Assembly (NCBI RefSeq): GCF_000427825.1 | Contig: NZ_ATYT01000004.1 | Location: forward strand, 271,399-335,398 | Source: Thermocrispum municipale DSM 44069 | GTDB taxonomy: Bacteria; Actinomycetota; Actinomycetes; Mycobacteriales; Pseudonocardiaceae | Length of the DNA stretch: 64,000 nt | Direction: 5' to 3' | In this document: piece after piece, positions 1 to 8,315 of the stretch | Layout: each line of letters opens with the position of its first letter | How positions within the stretch are numbered: position 1 is the stretch's first letter | Program-made: the position numbers and the translations under genes | The notes under the pieces: model-generated | Told to the model about the DNA's origin: nothing | The model's input: only the letters and a program-made list of their open reading frames with translations | Database searches by the model: none

Positions 1-2
1 CG

Positions 3-629
3 GTGTTTCGCGAGCCGGTCACTGAGGCGGAGGTTCTCAACTCGCCGCACCTATACGGCCCGCTGACCAGGTTGCAGGCCTGCCCGCCGACCTGCGGCGC
101 GGCGGCGGCGGTGGTGTGTTCCGCGGAGTTCGCCGCCCGCCGTGGGCTGGCCGCCTCGGTGGAGATCACCGCTCAGTCGACGACGACTGACCAGCCGGGG
201 AGCTTCGACCCGCCGGACATGCTGAGCCTGGTCGGTTACGACATGACAGCGCGGGCAGCTCGGCAGGTATACGAGGAAGCTGGGATCGGGCCGGAAGACA
301 TCCCCGTCGTGGAGCTGCATGACTGCTTCACCACCAACGAGGTCATCAGCTATGAGGCCTTAGGCCTCACGCCGGAAGGCTCGGCGGAGAAGTTCATCGC
401 GGATGGCGACAACACCTACGGCGGTCGCACCGTGGTCAATCCGTCGGGCGGCCTGCTGTCCAAGGGCCATCCGCTCGGCGCGACCGGCCTGGCCCAATGC
501 GCCGAGCTCACTTGGCAGCTGCGCGGCCAAGCTGGCGCGCGTCAGGTGGCAGGGGCCGCCGTCGCCCTGCAGCACAACCTCGGGCTGGGCGGCGCCTGCG
601 TGGTTTCGCTGTACCGGCGGGTGCGCTGA
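3..629 (+). CDS. Thiolase/lipid-transfer protein (SCPx-type acetyl-CoA acyltransferase), 5' truncated by window
   Basis: C-terminal part of a thiolase of the sterol-carrier-protein-X (lipid-transfer) family, which cleaves 3-oxoacyl-CoA with CoA in beta-oxidation. Visible are the HDCF motif followed by NE, the glycine-rich SKGHPLGATG block carrying a conserved active-site His, and QHNLGLGG near the C-terminus. The canonical thiolase start and nucleophilic Cys region lie upstream of the window, so the true start is not seen and the position given is only the first in-frame codon. Its TGA stop overlaps the ATG of the next gene, so the two are translationally coupled. It is the first visible gene of a beta-oxidation operon. 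The substrate cannot be inferred. Confidence 0.85.
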   Translation: MFREPVTEAEVLNSPHLYGPLTRLQACPPTCGAAAAVVCSAEFAARRGLAASVEITAQSTTTDQPGSFDPPDMLSLVGYDMTARAARQVYEEAGIGPEDIPVVELHDCFTTNEVISYEALGLTPEGSAEKFIADGDNTYGGRTVVNPSGGLLSKGHPLGATGLAQCAELTWQLRGQAGARQVAGAAVALQHNLGLGGACVVSLYRRVR

Positions 630-1081
630 TGTCCACGATCGACACCTCCGCCATCGGCCGTGAGCTGCCCGAGGCGAGCATGCTCGTCGAGCGCGGCAGG
701 CTGCGGCTGTTCTGCAAAGCGATCGGTGAAACGGACCCGGTCTACACCGATGTGGACGCCGCGCGTGCCGCCGGGCATCCCGATCTTCCGGCTCCGCCGA
801 CGTTCCTGTGCGCCATTCAGCACGAGCGAGACAACCCATTCGACTGGCTGAACGAACTCGGCTCCGACCTGACTCAGGTGCTGCACGGCGAGCAGCACTT
901 CACGTATCACGCGTTGGCCTATGCCGGTGACCGGCTGGTTCTGTCCAGCCGGATCGCCGACATCTATCAACGCAAAGGAGGTGCGCTCAACTTCATTGTG
1001 CGCAACTCGATTGTGCGCCGCGGAGAGACGACGGTGGCCGAACTCAAGGACATCGTCGTCATCCCGGGAGGCCATCAGTGA
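629..1081 (+). CDS. MaoC-like dehydratase, N-terminal type half-subunit
   Basis: A 150-residue hot-dog-fold protein of the MaoC_dehydrat_N/FAS1-DH type. It has the front-half signature (GETDPVYTD, then PPTFLCAIQHE) but not the D-x-N-P-x-H dyad of an active hydratase 2. In HadAB-like and ChsH1/H2-like enzymes, such a subunit pairs with a catalytic MaoC subunit to form a heterodimeric enoyl hydratase, and the next gene is exactly such a partner. The start is the ATG overlapping the thiolase stop; the open frame extends upstream but without a ribosome site. The role is inferred to be hydration of a trans-2-enoyl-CoA in the local beta-oxidation pathway. Confidence 0.8.
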   Translation: MSTIDTSAIGRELPEASMLVERGRLRLFCKAIGETDPVYTDVDAARAAGHPDLPAPPTFLCAIQHERDNPFDWLNELGSDLTQVLHGEQHFTYHALAYAGDRLVLSSRIADIYQRKGGALNFIVRNSIVRRGETTVAELKDIVVIPGGHQ

Positions 1082-1512
1082 CACCACCAATGCCAACCCC
1101 GATCGACGCCGCCCAGCTCAGTGTCGGGACGGAGCTCCCGCCGCTGCGGGTCGAGCCGATTTCCCGCACCACATTGGCGCTGTTCGCCGGCGGTGCGGGC
1201 GACCACAACCCGGTGCATGTCGACATCGACGCGGCCCGCGCGGCCGGCTACGACGATGTCTTCGCCCACGGGATGCTCAGCATGGCTTACCTCGGGCGGC
1301 TGCTCACCCGTTGGGTCCCGCAACAGCGGATTCGCTCCCTGCAAACCCGGTTCGTCGCGGTGACACCGGTCGGCGCTCATCCGGAATGCCGCGGGACGGT
1401 CACCGCCATCGACCGGGCCGGCGACGAGACGGTCGCGACGATCTCGCTGCAGGTGACCCTCCCCGACGGCACCACCACCCTGACCGGCCAAGCCCGCGTG
1501 GCGCTGGCCTAA
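1078..1512 (+). CDS. MaoC-like (R)-specific enoyl-CoA hydratase, catalytic subunit
   Basis: A 144-residue single hot-dog domain with the hydratase-2 motif intact: GDHNPVHVDIDAA supplies the Asp/His dyad, followed by AGYDDVFAHGM. It starts at a GTG overlapping the previous stop (GTGA), so the two MaoC genes are coupled and probably form a heterodimer with one active site. Expected reaction: reversible hydration of 2-enoyl-CoA to 3-hydroxyacyl-CoA. About 25 bases separate it from the downstream SDR gene. Confidence 0.85.
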   Translation: MTPPMPTPIDAAQLSVGTELPPLRVEPISRTTLALFAGGAGDHNPVHVDIDAARAAGYDDVFAHGMLSMAYLGRLLTRWVPQQRIRSLQTRFVAVTPVGAHPECRGTVTAIDRAGDETVATISLQVTLPDGTTTLTGQARVALA

Positions 1513-1537
1513 GAGCAAGAGAGGAAAGAGAGCCACA

Positions 1538-2368
1538 GTGAACAAACTCAACGGACGCACCGCATTGGTGACCGGCTCCGGTCGGGGCATCGGCCAGGCA
1601 ATCGCGCGCAAGCTCGCCGCCGAGGGCGCCCGGGTGGTAGTCAACGACCTCGACGCCGACCCGGCGAAAGAGACGATCGCCCAGATCGAAGCCGCGGGCG
1701 GTGAGGCCGTCGCCTGCCTCGGCGACGTGCTTCACGACGACTTTCCCCAACGCTTCGTCGACACCGCGCAGCAGGCCTACGGCGGCGTGGACATCATCGT
1801 CAACAATGCGGGCTACACCTGGGACAACGTCGTGCAGAAGATGTCCGACGAACAATGGGACACCATTGTCGATCTGCATTTGAAGGCCCCCTTCAGGATT
1901 CTCCGGGCGGCCCAGCCGGTGATCTCTGCGGCGGTGAAAAAGGCGAGGGCAGCGGGCGAACCGGTGCATTGCCGGAAGGTCGTCAACATCTCCTCGATGG
2001 CAGGCACCGGCGGCAATGTCGGGCAGGCGAACTACTCCGCGGCCAAAGCAGGCATCCTCGGGTTGACCAAGACGCTGGCCAAGGAATGGGGCCGCTACAA
2101 CGTCACGGTCAACGCGGTTGCGTACGGCCTCATCCGCACCCGGCTCACCGAGGCCACCGCCGATTCCGACGCCAAGATCGAGGTCGGCGGCCGGGAGATC
2201 AAGGTCGGGCTGAATCCGGACCTGATGGCGACGATGGAGAGGTCGATCCCGCTGGGCCGGGCCGGCACGGTGGAGGACGCCGCGGGCGCGGTGTACCTGC
2301 TGTGCATCCCCGAGTCGGACTACATCAGCGGCCAGACGCTGCTCTGTGGCGGGGGGTTCTCGGTATGA
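1538..2368 (+). CDS. SDR-family 3-hydroxyacyl-CoA dehydrogenase / FabG-like
   Basis: A classical short-chain dehydrogenase/reductase of 276 residues. It has the TGSGRGIG nucleotide-binding motif near residue 11, NNAG, a Ser in NISSMAG, and the YSAAK catalytic Tyr/Lys. GTG start behind the purine-rich GAGAGGAAAGAGAG. In this operon it most likely oxidises the 3-hydroxyacyl-CoA made by the MaoC pair to 3-oxoacyl-CoA for the thiolase. The family is also annotated as 3-oxoacyl-ACP reductase, and the direction cannot be read from sequence. An extra segment of about 20 residues precedes LNPDLMATMERSIPLGR. The stop overlaps the ATG of the acyl-CoA dehydrogenase. Confidence 0.85.
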   Translation: MNKLNGRTALVTGSGRGIGQAIARKLAAEGARVVVNDLDADPAKETIAQIEAAGGEAVACLGDVLHDDFPQRFVDTAQQAYGGVDIIVNNAGYTWDNVVQKMSDEQWDTIVDLHLKAPFRILRAAQPVISAAVKKARAAGEPVHCRKVVNISSMAGTGGNVGQANYSAAKAGILGLTKTLAKEWGRYNVTVNAVAYGLIRTRLTEATADSDAKIEVGGREIKVGLNPDLMATMERSIPLGRAGTVEDAAGAVYLLCIPESDYISGQTLLCGGGFSV

Positions 2369-3528
2369 CACCCGCGATCCGCACCCGGTCGCCGTGGATG
2401 ACCGACGACCTCGACCATCTGCGCGACTTGGCTCGTACCTTCTGCGAGAAGGAGCTGCTGCCGAACCAGCAACGCTGGCGAGAACAGCACCACGTCGACC
2501 GTGACATCTGGTTCACCGGCGCCAAAGCGGGCCTGTTGTGCCTGTCGATACCCGAAGAGTACGGCGGCGGTGGCGGGACTTTCGCTCACGAAGCCGTGCT
2601 GTTGGAGGAGCAAGCCCGGGTCGGCGACACCGCCTGGGGCATCGGCGTGCACTGCGTGGTGGCGGCGCACTACGTGCTCGCCTACGGGACCGAGGAACAG
2701 CGCCGGGCATGGCTGCCGAAGATGGCCTCCGGCGAAACGGTCGTGTCCATCGCGATGACTGAGCCGGGCACGGGCTCCGACCTGCAGGGCATCACCACTC
2801 GCGCGGTGGCCGACGGCGACGAGTACGTCATCAACGGCGCCAAGACGTTTATCACCAACCTGAGCCAAGCCGGCCTGGTGATCGTGGTGGCGAAGACCGC
2901 CCCGGACGCGGGCCATCGCGGCATCTCGCTGATCCTGGTGGAGACCGACCGGCCAGGGGTCCGGCGGGGCCGCATCCTGGACAAGATCGGCCAGCGCGGC
3001 CAGGACGCTTCGGAGCTTTTCCTCGACGACGTGCGCGTACCTCGGGAGAACGTGCTCGGCGGCGTCGAGGGGCGAGGCTTCATCCAGCTGATGAGCCAGT
3101 TGCCGCAGGAACGGCTGACCATCGCCCTGGTCGCGACGACGGCGATGGAGACCGCGCTGGAGCACACACTGGCTTACACGCGGGATCGGCGCGCCTTCGG
3201 CAAGCCGCTCAATCAGTTCCAGAACACCCGCTTCGCGCTGGCCGAAGTGGCCACCGAAGCCAAGCTGGCCAGAACGTTCATTGACGACTGCATCATGAAG
3301 CACGTGGCAGGAGAGCTCGATGAGGTCACCGCCGCGATGGCCAAGTGGTGGACTACCGAGCGCGCGATGCGGGCGATCGACCAGTGCCTGCAACTGCACG
3401 GCGGATACGGCTACATGTCCGAGTACCCGATCTCGCACATGTGGGCGGACAACCGAGTGGCCCGAATTTACGGCGGCACCACCGAAATCATGAAGGAAAT
3501 CGTCGCTCGATCGATCATGCGCGGCTGA
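2365..3528 (+). CDS. Acyl-CoA dehydrogenase
   Basis: A 387-residue flavoprotein of the acyl-CoA dehydrogenase family (FAD-dependent alpha,beta-desaturation of acyl-CoA). Landmarks in order: GLLCLSIPEEYGGGG in the N-terminal helical domain, AMTEPGTGSDLQGI in the beta domain, QLHGGYGY, and the C-terminal YGGTTEIMKEI containing the usual catalytic Glu. The start is the ATG overlapping the SDR stop (ATGA), which fits family length. The open frame continues about 500 bases upstream, but that part lies over the SDR gene and is not coding. Provides the first oxidation step of the operon pathway. Confidence 0.93.
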   Translation: MTPAIRTRSPWMTDDLDHLRDLARTFCEKELLPNQQRWREQHHVDRDIWFTGAKAGLLCLSIPEEYGGGGGTFAHEAVLLEEQARVGDTAWGIGVHCVVAAHYVLAYGTEEQRRAWLPKMASGETVVSIAMTEPGTGSDLQGITTRAVADGDEYVINGAKTFITNLSQAGLVIVVAKTAPDAGHRGISLILVETDRPGVRRGRILDKIGQRGQDASELFLDDVRVPRENVLGGVEGRGFIQLMSQLPQERLTIALVATTAMETALEHTLAYTRDRRAFGKPLNQFQNTRFALAEVATEAKLARTFIDDCIMKHVAGELDEVTAAMAKWWTTERAMRAIDQCLQLHGGYGYMSEYPISHMWADNRVARIYGGTTEIMKEIVARSIMRG

Positions 3529-3552
3529 GTCCGGAAACCACAAGGAGGTCCG

Positions 3553-5109
3553 ATGGATCCGGCAACACTGTTGAAAAAGTCGGCCCGGCTCTACGGGAAC
3601 AACACCGCCTATGTGTGCGGCGAGCGGCGGCAAACATATGCCGAATTGCTCGAACGTTCGGCCCGACTGGCGAACGCGCTGCGCGCACGCGGTATCCAGC
3701 AGGGCGACCGAGTGGCGCTGCTCGGCCCGAACTCCGCCGAGACGATGGAACACATCGGCGGCCTGGCGCTCGGCGGCTTCGTCCGCTGCCCGCTGTATGC
3801 CCATGACACCCCGGACAAGCATCAGTACCTGCTTGAGCTGACCGGAGCCACGGCCCTCATCGTCCATCAGTCGCATCTCGAGGCGCTCGAACCAGTCCTG
3901 CCAGAAGTTCCCGGCTTGAAGGTCGTCTTGGTCATCGGCGGCGACCACGACGAGCGCGACTACGAACTGGCGATGCAGGATGCGGACCCGCACCCACCCG
4001 CGGTCACGCTGTCCGATGATGACCCGCACGTCATTCGCTTCTCCGCGGGCACAACCGGCAAGCCGAAAGGCATTTTGCACACGGTCCGTGGGTTTATGGA
4101 CATGGGCAACGAGATGGCGCTGGTTGTATCGCGCCTGGCCGAGCACGACCGCTATCTGGCTCCGGCTCCACTGACCCACGCGGCCGGCTTGTTCGTGTGG
4201 CCGATGGTGGCGGTCGGCGCGGCCACCGTAGTCATGCCGGCCTTCGACACCACCGGTTTCCTCGACCTGGTGGAGCGGGAGCGCGCGACCGTCGCTCTTG
4301 CCGTGCCGACCATGATCCAGATGATCACCGAGTCTCCCGGGGTACGCGAACGCGATCTGTCCAGCCTGCACACCGTCATCTACGGCACCGCCCCGATCTC
4401 GGTCGCCACGCTCACGGCCGCGATCAATCTGTGGGGCAACATCATGTACAACATCTACGGCCAGAGTGAGGCCTTGCCGTTGACCATCCTGGCCCCGCAG
4501 CACCACGTGCTCGATGGGGACGAGCGGCAGCGCAGCTGGCTGCGGTCGGTGGGGCGGCCAACGCCGAACTCCGAGGTCGTCATCATGGACGACGACGGCA
4601 ACGAGTTGCCGCCGGGTGAAGTCGGCGAAATCGTGGGCCGTAGTCCGGGAGCCATGCGCGAGCTGTGGGGTGCGCCGGAAGCAACCGCCGAGCGGATGAG
4701 CCCGGACGGTTGGGTGCGCACGCGTGATGTTGGCTGGATGTCGGAGGACGGCTTCCTTTACCTCACTGACCGCAAGGAAGACACGATTATCTCCGGCGGC
4801 TACAACATCTGGCCTAAGGAATTGGAGGATGCGCTGCAGCAGCACCCCGCGGTGGCTGAGGCAGCCGTCGTCGGCGTGCCGCACCCGAAGTGGGGCGAGA
4901 CGCCACACGCGGAGGTCGCCCTGCGCGACGGGCATGCAGTCACCGCCGAAGCGCTCATCGCCTGGACCAAGGACAAGGTGGGCTCGGTGAAGAAGGTCAC
5001 CTCAATCGATTTCGTCGACGCGGTTCCGCGCACCCCGATCGGCAAACTCGCCCGCCGAGAAGTCCGGCAGCACTGGGCAGAGCGTCACGGGGAGACGGCG
5101 TCGAGCTAG
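3553..5109 (+). CDS. AMP-dependent acyl-CoA synthetase/ligase
   Basis: A 518-residue ANL-superfamily enzyme that activates a carboxylic acid to its CoA thioester via an acyl-adenylate. Core motifs: the P-loop-like [22 protein letters not shown], the hinge region YLTDRKEDTIISGGYNIWP, and the C-terminal lysine in RTPIGKLARREV. An ideal AAGGAGGT ribosome site sits six bases before the ATG. It belongs to the beta-oxidation operon and probably supplies its CoA-activated substrate. Whether that is a fatty, aromatic or steroid side-chain acid cannot be told. Confidence 0.9.
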   Translation: MDPATLLKKSARLYGNNTAYVCGERRQTYAELLERSARLANALRARGIQQGDRVALLGPNSAETMEHIGGLALGGFVRCPLYAHDTPDKHQYLLELTGATALIVHQSHLEALEPVLPEVPGLKVVLVIGGDHDERDYELAMQDADPHPPAVTLSDDDPHVIRFSAGTTGKPKGILHTVRGFMDMGNEMALVVSRLAEHDRYLAPAPLTHAAGLFVWPMVAVGAATVVMPAFDTTGFLDLVERERATVALAVPTMIQMITESPGVRERDLSSLHTVIYGTAPISVATLTAAINLWGNIMYNIYGQSEALPLTILAPQHHVLDGDERQRSWLRSVGRPTPNSEVVIMDDDGNELPPGEVGEIVGRSPGAMRELWGAPEATAERMSPDGWVRTRDVGWMSEDGFLYLTDRKEDTIISGGYNIWPKELEDALQQHPAVAEAAVVGVPHPKWGETPHAEVALRDGHAVTAEALIAWTKDKVGSVKKVTSIDFVDAVPRTPIGKLARREVRQHWAERHGETASS

Positions 5110-5169
5110 TGTCGTGCGGCTGAACAGCTGATCTCTACGATGGCCGCTGTGAGCCGCGGGAGGATGGCG

Positions 5170-6363
5170 ATGAGCGGGGAAACCGGGACGGCGCCGGCAT
5201 GGGGAACACGCCCGCGCAACCGTCGTGAGCTCATCATCGCGGCGGCCACCGAGCTGTTCCTCATCGACGGCTACGAGCGGGTAAGCATGAGCGCGGTCGC
5301 CGACGCCGTCCATGTGCGGCCGTCGGCGCTGTACCGGCACTTCTCCAGTAAAGCCAGCTTGCTCACCGCCGCAGTGATCGACGAGATGGAGCAGGTGCGC
5401 GGCTGGCTCGCCGACGTGCCGGACGACCTCGACGCGGTGGCCGAGCGGCTTGCGGTGATCGCGCAGAACCGCAAGCAGCTCGGCACACTGTGGCAGCGGG
5501 AGGCGCGCAGCCTGCCGCGAGAGGAGTTCAGCGCGCTGCGGGCCGCCGTGTCACGCACGGTGGATGTGTTCGCCGAGCAGGTCATGGCGCACCGCCCCGA
5601 GCTGGACTCGTGGTCCGCCCGGCTGCTGGCTTCCTGTACCTACTCGGCAGTGTGCGGGCTGTCGCGGCTTACCGGTGAGCTGCCGGCAAACCGCGCGCGG
5701 ACGGTCTTCACCGACATCATACGCACCATTCTGAACGCGCACCCGGTCAGCGGCGGCGAGCCCGATGTCGTGCCGCCGGACCAGCCCGGCCTCAGTCCTG
5801 TCGGCCGCCGCGAACGGCTGCTTGCGGCAGCGATCAACTTGTTCGCCGAGTACGGTTACACCGCCGTCGCCATGGAGGACATCGGGCGGCAGGCCGGCAT
5901 CGCCGCGCCGACCGTGTACCACCACTTCGAGTCGAAGCAACACTTGTTGTTGACCGCCATGGCCAGGGTGGACGAATGGCTGCGGCACGGCCTGTATTGG
6001 GCGCTGCGGTCCAGCCAAAGCCCCGCCGAAGGGCTCGTCCGGCTGGTCAAGTCCTACATTGATTTCGCGGTCCGGCATCCCCAGCACGTGGACGTGCTGC
6101 TCAGCGAGGCCCGGCATCTGGGCAACGCCGAACGTGCGCAAACCGCGCAATTGCAGAGCGAGTACATCCAGGAATGGATACACCTGATGCTCTCAGCCAG
6201 ACCCGGCCGCACCGAAGCCGAGCTGGCCCTGAGGGTCTACGCGATTCTGGCCATCGGCCACGACGTGGCGCGAATCAGCGAATTCCGCCACAACCCGGAC
6301 GCGATCGCCACGGTCAAACGCTTCGCCTCGGCGCTCGCGCTGCCTGAAAACCCGAGCCACTAG
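5170..6363 (+). CDS. Tandem (two-domain) TetR-family transcriptional regulator
   Basis: A 397-residue protein with two complete TetR repressor units in one chain. The first HTH is around residues 20-65 (RELIIAAATELF, ending in SALYRHFSSKASLLTA). The second is around residues 210-260 (RERLLAAAINLFAEYGYT, ending in TVYHHFESKQHLLLTA). Each is followed by a helical ligand-domain segment. I favour the ATG behind GGGAGG; an upstream ATG ten codons earlier is possible. Placed at the end of the acyl-CoA operon on the same strand, it is a probable repressor of that operon responding to an acyl-CoA or related ligand (inference). Confidence 0.85.
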   Translation: MSGETGTAPAWGTRPRNRRELIIAAATELFLIDGYERVSMSAVADAVHVRPSALYRHFSSKASLLTAAVIDEMEQVRGWLADVPDDLDAVAERLAVIAQNRKQLGTLWQREARSLPREEFSALRAAVSRTVDVFAEQVMAHRPELDSWSARLLASCTYSAVCGLSRLTGELPANRARTVFTDIIRTILNAHPVSGGEPDVVPPDQPGLSPVGRRERLLAAAINLFAEYGYTAVAMEDIGRQAGIAAPTVYHHFESKQHLLLTAMARVDEWLRHGLYWALRSSQSPAEGLVRLVKSYIDFAVRHPQHVDVLLSEARHLGNAERAQTAQLQSEYIQEWIHLMLSARPGRTEAELALRVYAILAIGHDVARISEFRHNPDAIATVKRFASALALPENPSH

Positions 6364-6661
6364 GCGCCGACACTTCTGCTGGAGCTCACCGCGCTCGGTA
6401 ATCCATCGGCCACCTGAGCTCGCGCCCCCGCTGTCTCTCGCTCGGCCGTCGTCGCGACCGAGCGCTCAACCCTGCGTGAACTCAATGCGTCGCTCTTCCG
6501 TGTAGAGCATGTAGGGGCGGGCACGTGATAAAGGTCACGGGCGGTTGTGCCGTTGTGGTGTCCAAAAAGGAAAAGCAACACAAGTTACTCGTAAGCAACC
6601 GCTAGCGCCCGCGCTATCGTCCGCCCATTCAAATATCTAAGGTCAAGACCAAGGAGATTTC
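6364..6661 (+). other. Intergenic region upstream of the alanine symporter
   Basis: About 300 non-coding bases between the TetR gene and the AGCS symporter. Apart from the Crp-like palindrome listed separately and a good AAGGAG ribosome site just before the GTG start, I see no gene, hairpin or glycine-riboswitch signature here. Confidence 0.5.
6524..6539. promoter_or_regulatory. Crp-type operator (CGTGA-N6-TCACG)
   Basis: A perfect inverted repeat CGTGA/TCACG with a six-base spacer (TAAAGG), matching the TGTGA-N6-TCACA class bound by actinobacterial Crp, whose gene is in this window at 51.7 kb. It lies about 120 bases upstream of the alanine/glycine symporter start, a plausible activator position. 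Binding is inferred from pattern only. Confidence 0.5.
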
Positions 6662-8263
6662 GTGCTGTTTCGTGCAGCCTCCGGAGCCGACCTTGCCAGC
6701 GGGCTCCTGGCCCAAGCGGAAGGCCAGGACACCGGCATCCTCGGCAGTATCGAGAACGCGATCAACAGCGTTTTCGAGCCGGCCGCGAACGCGCTGAGTA
6801 CGTTCGTTTTCGGCGAAGTGACAGTGTTCGGACTCACATTTCCATGGATCGTGTTCTGGCTGGTACTCGCCGGACTCGTGTTCACGCTCTACTTCAGATT
6901 CATCCAATTCCGGCAGCTCAAACTCGCGGTGCGCCTCGTTCGGGGCAAATACAGCGATCCCGACGATCCCGGCGAGATCACACATTTTCAAGCGCTGTCG
7001 TCGGCATTGTCCGGAACAGTGGGTTTGGGGAACATCGCCGGTGTCGGCGTCGCCGTGACGATCGGTGGTCCCGGCGCGACCTTCTGGATGATCATGGCCG
7101 GGCTGCTCGGCATGTGTTCGAAATTCGTCGAGTGCACGCTGGGGGTGAAGTACCGGACCGAGCACCCCGACGGCACGGTCTCCGGCGGTCCGATGCATTA
7201 CCTGCGGAAAGGCATCGCGGAGCGATTCCCCAACCCGGTGGGCCAGACCGTCGGCAAGGTGCTGGCAGCCCTGGCTGCGGTCATGATCCTGCTCTTCGGT
7301 GTCGGCGGCGGGAACATGTTCCAGGCGAACCAGACGGTGGCCCAGCTGCGCGACATCACCGGTGGGGAGGACGGTCTGCTCGGCGGCAAGGGGTCGGCTC
7401 TGCTGCTCGGACTCCTGCTCACGGTGATCGTCGGCGCGGTCGCCATCGGCGGTATCAAGTCCATCGGCGCGGTGACCAGCAAGTTGGTGCCGTTCATGGG
7501 CGTCACCTACGTCGCCGGGTGCCTGATCGTCATCGGGACCAACCTCGCCCACGTACCTGCCGCGTTCGGCGAGATCCTCTCCAGCGCGTTCACCGGCGAG
7601 GGCGTCGCGGGTGGCACCATCGGTGCGCTGATCGTCGGGTTCACCAGGGCAGCGTTCTCGAACGAGGCGGGTCTTGGGTCGGCGCCGATCGCACACTCGG
7701 CGGTGAAGACGCGTTACCCGGCGACGGAAGGCCTGGTCGCCCTGCTGGAGCCGTTGATCGACACCGTCGTGATCTGCACCATGACGGCGTTGACGGTCAT
7801 CATCGCGAACACCCCGACCTGGCACGAGGCGCAGCAGGTCTACGCCAGCGAGGGCAAGAATCCCGACGGGGTCACGATCACGTCGTCCGCCTTCGAGACG
7901 GTCATGCCGTGGTTCCCGTACGTGTTGACGCTGGCCGTCGCGCTGTTCGCCGTGTCGACGATGATCACGTGGTGCTACTACGGCCAGAAGGCCTGGACGT
8001 ACCTGTTCGGCAAGTCGCGCGTCTCGGAGCGTGCGTATCAGGTGGTGTTCTGTGTCCTCATCGTCTGCGGCGCCGTTCTGTCGTTCGACGCCGTGCTGGA
8101 ATTCACCGACGCGGTGCTGTTCCTGCTCGCGCTGTTCAACATCATCGGGCTCTACTTGCTGGCGCCGGTGGTCAAGCGTGAGTTGACCACGTTCTTGCAG
8201 AAGGTCAGGACGAAAACGGTGCCCGAGCGCGCCGACGACGATCCGGTGGCCGACCAGGTGTGA
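6662..8263 (+). CDS. Alanine/glycine:cation symporter (AGCS family)
   Basis: A 533-residue integral membrane protein of the AGCS (DAACS/AlsT) sodium:alanine/glycine symporter family. It has about ten hydrophobic segments, the GTVGLGNIAGVGVAVTIGGP signature, and the helix GFTRAAFSNEAGLGSAPIAH (family motif NEAGLGSAPI). GTG start five bases after AAGGAGATT. Monocistronic: flanked upstream by a Crp-like palindrome and downstream by a strong bidirectional hairpin. Imports alanine or glycine with Na+. Confidence 0.93.
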   Translation: MLFRAASGADLASGLLAQAEGQDTGILGSIENAINSVFEPAANALSTFVFGEVTVFGLTFPWIVFWLVLAGLVFTLYFRFIQFRQLKLAVRLVRGKYSDPDDPGEITHFQALSSALSGTVGLGNIAGVGVAVTIGGPGATFWMIMAGLLGMCSKFVECTLGVKYRTEHPDGTVSGGPMHYLRKGIAERFPNPVGQTVGKVLAALAAVMILLFGVGGGNMFQANQTVAQLRDITGGEDGLLGGKGSALLLGLLLTVIVGAVAIGGIKSIGAVTSKLVPFMGVTYVAGCLIVIGTNLAHVPAAFGEILSSAFTGEGVAGGTIGALIVGFTRAAFSNEAGLGSAPIAHSAVKTRYPATEGLVALLEPLIDTVVICTMTALTVIIANTPTWHEAQQVYASEGKNPDGVTITSSAFETVMPWFPYVLTLAVALFAVSTMITWCYYGQKAWTYLFGKSRVSERAYQVVFCVLIVCGAVLSFDAVLEFTDAVLFLLALFNIIGLYLLAPVVKRELTTFLQKVRTKTVPERADDDPVADQV

Positions 8264-8268
8264 ACACA

Positions 8269-8304
8269 CTCAGGGCCCCATCCGGGCGCGGATGGGGCCC
8301 TGAG
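8269..8304. terminator. Bidirectional hairpin between convergent genes
   Basis: Perfect 16-bp stem (CTCAGGGCCCCATCCG paired with CGGATGGGGCCCTGAG) around a 4-base GGCG loop, between the convergent symporter and chitinase genes. There is no U-tract on either side, as is common in high-GC actinomycetes. Confidence 0.8.
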
Positions 8305-8315
8305 TTGTGCGGGAC

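Noticed and set aside
2320-4935. Very long minus-strand open frame across the acyl-CoA dehydrogenase and ligase genes
   Set aside because: It is the reverse phase of two well-supported genes, has His/Arg/Gln-rich composition and no domain.
6629-8269. 546-codon minus-strand frame over the alanine symporter
   Set aside because: Antisense shadow of a clear AGCS transporter; His/Asp/Arg-rich low-complexity translation.
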